Shown piece after piece: positions 21,401-33,400 of a stretch of 64,000 nt of DNA (positions within the stretch are counted from its first letter, which is position 1; each line of letters opens with the position of its first letter). This stretch comes from Axinella damicornis (Eukaryota > Porifera > Demospongiae > Axinellida > Axinellidae), in contig OZ007514.1 of the NCBI GenBank assembly GCA_963931865.1, positions 496,001-560,000 of the forward strand, read 5' to 3'. The notes under the pieces were generated by a model. It ran no database searches and was not told the DNA's origin. It was given only the letters and a program-made list of their open reading frames with translations. The position numbers and the translations under genes are program-made.

Positions 21401-24400
21401 TTTTCCATGGAGCAGACAGATCGGGCAATGAGGAGACCTTGTTGCTCCATGATGCTGACCACAGGTTCTAGAACACCTGAACCCCTCATCTGCTTAGAGT
21501 GTGAAACTGGAACATGCATCTGGCAGTGGCCTGGGATTACAACATCTGCAGAAAAAGAACATGGCACACCGACATAATTTCAGGGCTCTCTTGGGATTGA
21601 CACACCACCTGTTTTCCTCCAGCTACCAAGGTTCTTTCTCTCATGTTAATCACACAGTCGTGTTGCTTGAGAAAGTCTGCACCTAGGAGGCATTCTTGGG
21701 TCAATTCTCTGGCAATGAAGACCGGGAACTGAACGTGTATATCTCCCACTTGTAGCTGGAGTTCGCCCTGTCCCAGGAGGTCCAGCTCTCCACCATTGGC
21801 AGCTACAATTGACCGCGTTGGTCGCGTCAGATGTTCCATGGGAAGGTCTGCAGCCTCTCTCCAGACATCCTCTCGAACTAAGGAGACTGCTGAACCAGTA
21901 TCGATGAGCATCCGTGTATAGCGGTCCCCCAGTTTCCCTACCACCACCAGAGCAGCTGCAGAATTTGTAACAATATTAGACAAAGAAGCTTGGGTCTTAA
22001 AAGTTCCAGCCGGCGGTTGACCCGCGCCACCGGCTGAGCCTAGTTTAAAGGCTGATTACGGCCCTGTTGCCTCCGCTGCTTCGGGCAATTTCGTCTGAGG
22101 TGGCCACGTTCCCTGCACCCCCAACAAACTGGTCCACGTTGCCCCCCAGCTTGGTCCCCACGGAGTCGAGCTACCTCTTGCGTGAGGTACCTCACTTGAG
22201 TCGTTAGTTCTGCAATCTCGGAGGGTCCGCTAGGTCGGGTGGCGTTCGTGGATGTCTGAGCGGCAACTGCTGTTTGAAGGTTTTCCGCACTGTCAGTCTC
22301 CAGGGCTAGGGTCTCTGAGGGCAGCTGCTTCTCTTTGTGGAGCCGCTTTTGAGCTCTCTCCACCGTCTCTTGTTGATTTGCAATGCGCAGGGCTGCGTCC
22401 ATGGTTCCAGGCATTTCTCGCATCAACCAAAGCTGAACGGACGAGGAACGAATCCCTTGGACAAAATGACCTCTTAGAATTTCTTGTCGCTGTTCAACTG
22501 ACCACGTAGGATAGGCCTTGTCAGCAAGCACACGCAGGGCTCCAGCAAAGTCAGCCAACTGTTCTCCTGGCTTCTGAACTCTGGTCTGTAACTTGTACTG
22601 CCATTCCAGTTCGTTTCCGTCTGGTGCGTAGTATTGCCGCAGGCAGTCCGCCACTGTACGATATTCAACTGTCTCCAGTAGCCCACGTTGTGAAACAACT
22701 CGGAAAGGCTCGTCCTCGAGGAGGGAAAGAAGTTCTTTCACCCGCTGGTTTTCAGCAATGTCCGCCTGCCGTATGTACATCTCAAATCTTGTCAGCCACA
22801 ATGTAAAATCAGCACCCGCCGCAAATCTTGCCGGTGGACGCAAACTCATCCTGACAAACCGAGTCATGTCTGGACGCTCAGGGCGGGCTGGTGTATCTTC
22901 GTCGGCCATAATCCCACTTCTGACACCAATGTAATATTCCACTCGGCTACTGCGCAGCTCAGGACAAGTGACTCAATGGCGGATGGCAGAATAAGTGACT
23001 GACAGTCTTGTGTACAAAGATCAAGCCTTATATAGCTGAGTATATAGAATCAGGGCACCAGATAAAGATAACTCAGGTGCATGTTACAAGACAATAGCTA
23101 TAAATTATCATTGTCCAGTTTGCACAATGTCATGTTCAGCGTCAGGTCGCTACACTACCATAGTCCGCGTTATTAGGCGCATGCGCCTATAACTCCACAG
23201 GAAGGAAATATGCGCCTAATAACGAGATGCGCTTAATATCGAATGACATTCCTTGAATAGGAAGTGCACTTCAATTTGATTATTTACAAAATGGCAGACA
23301 TTTCGGAAGAAGACTTCAGTGCTTAACAGCGAGTAGCTGGGACAAGAGTCGAACGTGCTCCTAACAGCAAATATGTGCCTATAAGTGAGCTGTGCCTAAT
23401 AACGAGTGATTACGTTATTACATTTGCACTAGCAGAACTTGCATCTAGCAACAGAAACAAACGACGTGGTCGATGAAATATGGCTGCTAATGTATGCTTA
23501 CGGAAACTCGTGTATTACAGCAGTGGCAACATTGTGAGCTTGAGAGTGAAGTGGTAGCCGTATCAGCATTTACGTAACTGCAGGGAACGTACTAACCTTG
23601 ACCAAGCTGGTATCCACAGCAGTGTCCATAGCAGTTGTGGTTATCGTAGAGGACTGGTAAGTATAGTAAATCTCAGTACACACAGACACACAGTGCTGGG
23701 CCAATATTGGTAATGCGCAAGGCAATATCTGTGTTTGTAGGGATAGTCACTGTAAGACTCAAGTATATATCTACTGTACTGACTATTGTGACTTAGCATG
23801 GAGTGGATTAACTGATGGACTGGAATGACCACAACATTGTTTATTTGCTGTTCTCCTCATTGTCCTCCCCTTCTGCTTGTGTCTCTCCCTCAGACCCCAC
23901 CCTCACTGTGGAAAAGGTGACGGAGGTCATGGGGGAGGTGAGAGACGGGGAGTGGGTGTGGGATAGGCTTCATGTCCCAGCCTCCAAGCAAGCTGAAATC
24001 AAGCAGCAGTCATCCACTGAGGGGGAGAAGAGTCGTGCACTGTCACAGTATTGGATCAACTGTGCCCCTCATGCCTCCTGGAGGGGACTTGCCAGGACAC
24101 TTTACCTGAGAGGAGAGGAGAGAGCAACAGCGATGGCCAAACAATACTTGCCCAAAGGTACGTGCATTTCTTGACCACCTGAAATAGGACTTTGTGTGCT
24201 GTGGTGTTTGCATTCTAATGGATGCCCACCAGTACTCACTGTCCTGCTTGTGTAGCCTCATTCCCAAGCCTTCTCACCCATGCAGCGATTGTCGCTTTAG
24301 TACTGTAAGCGACAAACGCTGGAGTGAGAAGGCCTGAGAACGAGGCTACGCTTGTCTACTCCAATGTGCCTAGTGTACATCGTGTAATAGTTGTTTACCA

Positions 24401-27400
24401 GTGTTGTGCATTACTGGGTTATAGTGCACTGAGGGCAATGTAGTAACGGTTTAGGGTGGGATAATGCATGAGCCGATCAGTACGTATACACATTATCCGC
24501 CTGAGACCGTTAATGCATTGCCCGAGGTCCAATAATGCCCAAAAACTGGTAAATAGCTATTACACGATGTACACTTACAGTAATACACAAGCAGGACAGT
24601 GCACAAAAACTGGTAATTACTCACCCAAAACAGTCGTTGGTCATTATCTGGATAGGTGTGCATTATCTAGATAATTCTGATTCATTGAGGGTCACATGAG
24701 TAACTCTAAAATCAGTGATTCAGGATTTACCGTCACACTTCCTGCATGTACATATTGTTACACATGATCACAATGACATCATTATGATGTCATGCATGAT
24801 GCATGGTTGACAACCACATGGTCGTGATCCTGACCATCAGATGTCACTGAACATTGTACACAGACCATATATGGTACGTTTCATGCCCAAAGGCAATACT
24901 GTCAGTGTACTCCTAATACAGGATTGCCTTCCGTTACCAGCCCTTTTGTTTTCCCAGTGTGTGGATCCATCATTATAGTCTAGACTCTGGATACTTGGTC
25001 AGACTGTCACCAGTAGAGTTGTACATTACTGCTTGAAGAAGACTAGCAAAGTGTGGTTGAAACATTGCAATTTCAGATTTGAAATTCTCTACTGGTGATA
25101 GTCCGACCAAAGAATGGATTATAGCGCATAATACAACAATTCAGTGCTATCCTTGACAGGTAATATTCCAGCCACCAGTTTAGTTTGTTGTGCCATCCTT
25201 TCACACGGTTGTGTGGGTGGGTACCCTCAACTTTGTGGTAGTTCTGAATGTTGAATGGATGTCACCAGTTGAGTCAGGTGACTTTGAACATTTAGTGTGG
25301 TCGTGAAGTAGATGAAATGGGAGAGAGGAACTGAGAAGAGATGAATGAGATCAGACAAACTGGGAGTAGAGGAAATGGGAAGATCACTACACAATTGCAC
25401 AAGCTTGGCCTTTCCATGCTACCGTAGTCACGCGTTATTAGGCGCATGCACCTATAACTCCACAGGAAGGAAATATGCGCCTAATAACGAGATGCGCTTA
25501 ATATCGAATGACATTCCTTGAATAGGAAGTGCACTTCAATTTGATTAATTACAAAATGGCAGACATTTCGGAAGAAGACCTCAGTGCTTAACAGCGAGTA
25601 GCTGGGACAAGAGTCGAACGTGCTCCTAACAGCAAATATGTGCCTATAAGTGAGCTATGCCTAATAACGAGTGATTACGTTATTACATTTGCACTAGCAG
25701 AACCTGCATCTAGCAACAGAAACAAATGACATGGTCGATGAAATATGGCTGCTAATGTATGCTTACGGAGACTCGTGTATCACAGCAGTGGCAACATTGT
25801 GAGCTTGAGGGTGTAGTGGTAGCCGTATCAGCATTAAACTGCAGGGAACGTACTAACCTTGACCAAGCTGGTATCCACAGCAGTGTCCATAGCAGTTGTG
25901 GTTATCGTAGAGGACTGGTAAGTATAGTAAATCTCAGTACACACAGACACACAGTGCTGGGCCAATATTGGTAATGCACAAGGCAGTATCTGTGTTTGTA
26001 GGGATAGTCACTGTAATACCCAAGTATATATCTACTGTGCTTGAGTATTGTGACTTAGCATATAGTGGATTAACTGATGGACTGGAATGACCACAACATT
26101 GTTTATTTGCTGTTCTCCTCACTGTCCTCCCCTTCTGCTTGTGTCTCTCCCTCAGACCCCACCCTCACTGTGGAGAAGGTGACGGAGGTGATGGGGGAGG
26201 TGGGAGACAGGGAGGGGGTGAGGAGTTGGCTTGGTGTCCCAAGGTCCAATCAAGCTGAAATCAAGCAGCAGTCATCCACTGAGTGGGAGAAGAGTCGTGC
26301 ACTGTCACAGTATTGGGTCAACTGTTCCCCTGATGCCTCGTGGGAGAAACTTGCCATTGCACTTTACAATAGTGGAGAGGAGAGAGCAGCAGTGATGGCC
26401 AAACAATACTTGCCCAAAGGTACGTGCATTTCTTGACCACCTGAAATCGGACTGGTGTTCTATGGTGTTTGCATTCTAATGGATGCCCACCAGTACTCAC
26501 TGTCCTGCTTGTGTAGCCTCATTCCCAGGCCTTCTCACCCCAGCGATTATCGCTTTAGTACTGTAAGCGACAAACGCTGGAGTGAGAAGGCCTGAGAACG
26601 AGGCTACTGCTTGTCTACTGCTCCAATTTGCCTAGTGTACATCATGTAATAGTTGTTTACCAGTTTTTCAGATTTTATTGCACCGAGGGCAGTGTTGTAA
26701 CGGTTGAGGGTGGGATAATGCACGAGCTGAGGGTGTGTACATTATCCGCTTGAGACCATGTATATTGCCCAAGTGCACTAATATAACCCAGTAACACCCA
26801 AAAACTGGTAAATAACTATTACACGATGTACACTTACAGTAATACACAAGCAGGACAGGACTCAAAAACTCACCCAAAACAGCCGTTGGTCATTATAGCT
26901 AGATATGGTGTACATTATGTATCTAGATAGTTTTCCCAGTGTGTGGATCCATCATTATAATCTAGACTGTGTATACTTGGTCAGACTGTCACCAGTAGAG
27001 TTGTACAGCACTGCTTGAAGAAGACTATAGCAAAGAGTGGTTCAAAACATTGCAATTTCAGACTTGAAATTCTCTACTGGTGATACTCCGACCAAAGAAT
27101 CGATTATAGCAGACTGGTACCATATGACTCTCTCCATGCACTGCACTAATACAAGGGGCATACTCAATGCAACAATTCAGAGTGCTATCCTTGACAGGTA
27201 ATATTCCAACCACCAGTTTAGTTTGTTGTGCCATCCTTTCACACGGTTGTGTGGGTGGGTACCCTCAACTTTGAGGTAGTTCTGAATGTTGAATGGATAT
27301 CACCAGTTGAGTCAGGTGACTTTGAACATTTAGTGTGTTCTTGAAGTAGATGAAATGGGAGAGAGGAACTGAGAAGAGATGAATGAGATCAGACAAACTG

Positions 27401-30400
27401 GGAGTAGAGGAAATGGGAAGATCACTACACAATTGCACAAGCTGGGCCTTTCCATGCTACCGTAGTCACGCGTTATTAGGCGCATGCGCCTATAACTCCA
27501 CAGGAAGGAAATATGCGCCTAATAACGAGATGCGCTTAATATCGAATGACATTCCTTGAATAGGAAGTGCACTTCAATTTGATTATTTACAAAATGGCAG
27601 ACATTTCGGAAGAAGACTTCAGTGCTTAACAGCGAGTAGTTGGGACAAGAGTCGAACCTAACAGCAAATATGTGTCTATAAGTGAGCTGTGCCTAATAAC
27701 GCATGATTACGTTATTACATTTGCACTAGCAGAACCTGCATCTAGCAACAGAAACAAATGACGTGGTCGATGAAACATGGCTGCTAATGTATGCTTACGG
27801 AAACTCGTGTATTACAGCAGTGGCAACATTGTGGGCTTGAGGTCCATATCAGCATTACGTACCTGCAGGGAACGTACTAACCTTGACCAAGCTGGTATCC
27901 ACAGCAGTGTCCATAGCAGTTGTGGTTATCGTAGAGGACTGGTAAGTATAGTAAATCTCAGTACACACAGACACACAGTGCTGGGCCAATATTGGTAATG
28001 CACAAGGCAGTATCTGTGTTTGTAGGGATAGTCACTGTAATACCCATGGTATATATCTACTGTGCTGAGTATTGTGACTTAGCATGGAGTGGATTAACTG
28101 ATGGACTGGAATGACCACAACATTGTTTATTTGCTGTTCTCCTCACTGTCCTCCCCTTCTGCTTGTGTCTCTCCCTCAGACCCCACCCTCACTGTGGAGA
28201 AGGTGACGGAGGTGATGGGGGAGGTGGGAGACAGGGAGCGGGTGTGGATTAGGCTTGGTGTCCGAAACTCCAAGCGAGCTGAAATCAAGCAGCAGTCATC
28301 CACTGAGGGGGAGAAGAGTCGTGCACTGTCACAGTATTGGGTCAACTGTCACCCTAATGCCTTCTGGGAGAGACTTGCCATTGCACTTTACCATCAGGGA
28401 GAGGAGAGAGCAGCAGCGATGGCCAAACAATACTTGCCCATGAAAGGTACGTGCATTTCTTGACCACCTGAAATAGGACTTGTGTGCTGTGGTGTTTGCA
28501 TTCTAATGGATGCCCACCAGTACTCACTGTCCTGCTTGTGTAGCCTCATTCCCAGGCCTTCTCACCCAGCAGCGATTGTCGCTTTAGTACTGTAAGCGAC
28601 AAACGCTGGAGTGAGAAGGCCTGAGAACGAGGCTACGCTTGTCTACTCCAATGTGCCTAGTGTACATCGTGTGATAGTTGTTTACCAGTGTTGGGCATTA
28701 CTGGGTTTTAGTGCACTGAGGGCAATGTAGTAACGGTTTAGGGTGGGATAATTATCCGCCTGAGACCGTTAATGCAATGGCAATGGTCTCGGGCGGCTAA
28801 TGTACATTATGTACATTATCCACCCGAGACCATTGCTACATGTACATTGCCACTAACCCAGTAATGCCCAAAAACTGGTAAATAACTATTACACGATGTA
28901 CACTTACAGTAATACACAAGCAGGACAGTGCACAAAAATTCACCCAAAACAGCCGTTGGTTATTTTCTAGATAGGTGTGCATTATCTAGATAGTTTTCCC
29001 AGTGTGTGGATCCATCATTATAGTCTAGACTGTGGATACTTGGTCAGACTGTCACCAGTAGAGTTGTAGCCTCGTTCCCAGTCCCACGCCCAGCTTTCCG
29101 TCGCTGCTTAATACGGTAAAGCGGGGAGGGTTACGGAAAGCTGGGCGTGGGACTGGGAACGAGGCTAGTAGAGTTGTACAGTACCGCTTGAAGAAGACTA
29201 CCAAAGTATTGCAATTTCGGATTTGAATTCTCTACTGGTGATCGATAGTCCGACCAAAGAATGGATCATAGCACACTGGTACCATATGACTCTCTCCATT
29301 CACTGCATTAATACAAGGGACATACTCAGTGCAACAATTCAGAGTGCTATCCTTGACAGGTAATATTCCAGCCACCAGTTTAGTATTTAGTGTTACCCGA
29401 TACTTACCCAAAACAGCCATTGGTCATTATCTAGATAAAGCACACTAAAATGTGCATTATCCAGCTAATTCTGTTTGTTGAGGGCCACGTGAGCAACTAA
29501 AATTAGTTATGATTGTGATTCAAGAATTCCCGCCACACTTCCTTGCCTTTTACTGTTTAGCTACCTGATGTCAATCACTGGACCATCAAGAGTGCATGAT
29601 GACATCATTGTCGTTGCCGCTGAAATGACAATGATGTCAAATTCTCTACTGGTGATAGTCCGACCAAGAATTGATAGTATGGTTATAGCACACTGGTACC
29701 ATATGACTCTCTCCATGCACATCACTATAGTGCACTGCACTAATACAAGGGACTTACTCATTGCAACAATTCAGAGTCACCAGTAATAATTGCTGTGCCC
29801 CCTCAAACCACCTGCCCCCCTCAGTCACTGTATAGGTACCCATGCATTGTGTTGCTTGTACTGGTATTGTGGACGTGAACATCACACTTCCTGAACTGAC
29901 TTTGTTTATGGAACTGGAGAGCCATGGCAGGGCTTTGTTGAGTAGCTAAGACACGTACATTATATCTTCCCCTTGTTGTCTCCCCACCCAGCAGACCCCA
30001 CCCTCACCACTGACAACCTCATGGAGGTGCTGAAGGAGGTAGAGCACCGCTGGGAGGAGTTAGGTGACAAGTTTAGTGTGCTACTGTCTAAGCGTCGGAA
30101 CATCAATCGTCTCTACCAGACTGACCATCTGCGGATGGAGGCTGTGGTGGACTACTACGTGAAATACAACCCAACCTCCTCTTGGAAGGAGGTTGGTACA
30201 GTACTACAGAAGATGGGGCTACACCAGCTGGCAAACAACATTACTACAAACTATGTCAGAGGTACGGATGCTAATCATGTAACAATTAACTAGTTGATTG
30301 TCAACCACCTAACTTTATTAATCAGGTCCAATTTCATCTTCACAAACAAGTCCCTGAGCATTAAATTCACCGCTCCTGTCATGTAACGTACTCGCATTAT

Positions 30401-33400
30401 GAATACCGTATAGCGCCAAATTTTCGAGGGACAAAATTTTCGCGGATTGGCCTTTTACAAAATTCGCGGAAATAATTTTCGCGGATAGAGGATTCTGGAT
30501 AGCCACGCCCAGTCTGATGCGGCCGCCGCCGCGCGCGCACAGTAGTATAGTGCGGGCCGACGTGCACACTCGATCGTTCGTGACACGATCTCACCACTGC
30601 CACAGCGAAGGGTTCCTTGCTATTCCCAGGCTCTCTCGTACAAGGCAACTGTTCACCGATACGCGATAGCTGCATCCCGATCCCAGCTGTCTTGTTGGCA
30701 AGTTGGTATAACTTACACGCGAACCGTCGCCTCTCTCATGCTAAATGCCGAACGTTTCGGTGGCCACAGTTCTCAGACCAGCTAGTTTCAACACGGACAC
30801 GTCGGTCATGTGCCAAAGAGTGTGTGCTCCACGTTTGCGTGGCGGTACAATTCACTGTCGAGTGATAGCCTCTGGGCGCTAGCTACTAGCTAGTATAAGT
30901 CTTATTGAAAAAGTTCGCGAGCTTAATTTTCACGGTCCGAGACCAATCCGCGAAAACCGCGAAAATTATTCGCCTCGAAAATTTGGCGCTATACGGTATA
31001 TCTCCACAGGAAGGAAATATGCACCTAATAATGAGATGTGCTTCATTTCGGATGACATTACTTGATTAGGTAGTGCACTTCATTTGGAATTAAGCAGCAG
31101 CTTTAGTATGGAAGTGCAGTGCTGCAACTGTCGTTCCAAACCAGCAGCACAGAGACTGTGTGTGTATCAGTCATGAACAGCTAGCTACAGTGCTAGTACG
31201 GCACAGCGACTAGTGCCACCGTTTCTGTGACATCACTTTCGCAACACTTTCATTCGGTATTCTGCAAGGGTACAGTAAACAGTCTAGTAGTAAACAATGG
31301 GAATGCTCACACAGCAGCCATTTTCAACCGTTGCTGATGAAAACGAGCATGACACGGACGCTCGTTACTAGGGTGGAGCTTGACCTGATTGGTTGATGCA
31401 TGCCACGGTCGCTCAGTAAGTCTGCAACTGTAAGTATTGGTGATCAGGAGGTCATAAATTTGAGTCCCAATCGAGTTCAATTTTTCTGCAGGTCACTGTT
31501 CTCAGGGACAGGAAGTATTGTAGTTGATGTACTAGTTGTTCTGTTAGTGTCTGGTAGCATCCCAGTGGACACTGCAGTTCATAAAGCTACTATTTGCTTG
31601 GTGTGAGATCGTTGAGCTGGAGGTTAAGGTGGTGAGTGGTAGGGACACACACATTGTATGTATGTAATCGTAGTGTCCCTGCCCTGCTTTGTTAACATTA
31701 GTAGCCTGGGCACAGTTGTATCTTGTTTCCAACCTCCTCTTTCAACACACCACCTGGTAATACGTCAGAAATAGTATGTTTCAGAGGAAGTCATCAGTTG
31801 CATTGTTTTGGTTTATTGCTGGTAGGGAAGTTCCCTGCATCCATTCTTCATGCCCTCACCAGTTGCTCCTCCCTCTGCTTGATTAATCAGCTCTGTTAGC
31901 ATTCCAGCACCTTGTTCAAATATGAATATTAGTTGCTTATCTGTGGCTTGTAATTCAAGTCAAGAGGGTATCCTAGCAACTGAGTGCTCTAGCATATGCC
32001 CACCTGTGGTTTGTATAGTGACCTGTAGAGGAGGGTGCGTTATTGAGGTGCCCCTGAGAGAGCCCCACATGGTCGTGATCCTCATCCCGGCATCACGGTG
32101 TCTAGTGTGTGCTGTATATGACGTGCAAAATTTTAATGATGTGCCATTCACATCCTAGCTAGTCAAACTGGCACCGATATTTAAGTAATGCTGCAACACT
32201 CACATCCATCCCTACACTGTTGCTACAATGTTTGGTTCATTGGTGTTCCTGTGTGGGATTGCATGTCCCAACAGATGTCTACTGTATGGTACATGTATAT
32301 CTGTATACCAGTTGTGGGAAGTTGACTGTTGGACACTGAAAGCGATCTACAGTTGAGTGTCTCAGGTGGTGATTCTCAAGTCCACTATCTTTCCTCCCTA
32401 CAGCGAGTGAGAAGTCTAAGGAGCTGTTTGATGAGGCAATGACACACGGATACGTGGAGGCAAGGGACATTAAAACGCTCATTCTAGGTGCAGCAGGAAC
32501 GGGAAAGAGTCACACGATCGCGTTGATAATGGATGAAGATCCACCCGCTATCCGCCGTAGCACACCGTGTGCCACAAGACCAGTTAGAGCAGTGTCGAGG
32601 ACTAGGGCTGAAAAGAGAGGTAATAAGTTTGTGCGAGTAACCCACGATCAACTTGCACAGACTATTGCCGACACATCCACAATGCTTCCATCGAAACCCT
32701 CACCTCCTGTGAATGCTGACCCCCCAGCTGGTTCTTCCAGCTCACCCACAGTAGCAGGTACCTCAAAGCCACAAACCGGCCCTCCAGAGCACACAATAGC
32801 ACACCCACCTTCCACTAAAGAGAGTTTGAGTACAACCCATGAAAAATTGTCTACTGTTGCAGAAGATGAACTACTTCGACGCATTGAGATGTCACCACGT
32901 TCCCACGATGCGAAGAAGGCTTTCAAACGAGATCGTATAAGTCTGATCGACACCGGTGGACAGCCTCAGTTTCATGAGGTGCTCCCCATATTCATGAGAG
33001 GCACTTCAGCCACTATGTTTGCAATCAGGCTCGATGAGAGTCTTAGCACCCACCCGCTGATTGAGTACTTCGACGACAATGGCCATCGTGTTGGTGTCCC
33101 TTATCGCTCAGCTTTCACCAACGAACAAATTCTGAGATACTGCATGCGAGTGACACAGTCCCAGGCATCCCAGTCTGAGGAAGGCCTCTGTCCCAATGCA
33201 ATCTTCATAGGGACCCACATGGATCTGGAGGACGAGTGCCCTGAAACAAGGGAAGAGAAGAATCGGAAGATTCATGATATAACTGATATGCTCCTTCCTG
33301 AAGTTCAGAAGGATGTCATCTACTGTGGGGAAGGTTTGAAGGAGCTCATTTTCCCGTTGAATGCCAAACACCCCGGGCCTGAGGAGCGAGAGTTTGCTGC

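Larger units (their letters stand above)
17839..23154 (-). mobile_element. Ty3/Gypsy LTR retrotransposon, 5.3 kb, decayed
   Basis: Two LTRs (17,839-18,067 and 22,930-23,154), TG...CA bounded on the plus strand, flank the internal region. Target duplication CTAC (17,835-17,838 and 23,155-23,158); the empty site is CATGCTACCGTAG in paralogues. Gene order on the minus strand is gag, protease, reverse transcriptase/RNase H, integrase, the Gypsy order. A primer-binding site (TGGTGTCAGAAGTGGG) abuts the right LTR and a purine tract abuts the left LTR. The polyprotein is broken by frame changes and a short insertion, so this copy is not autonomous. Confidence 0.92.
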
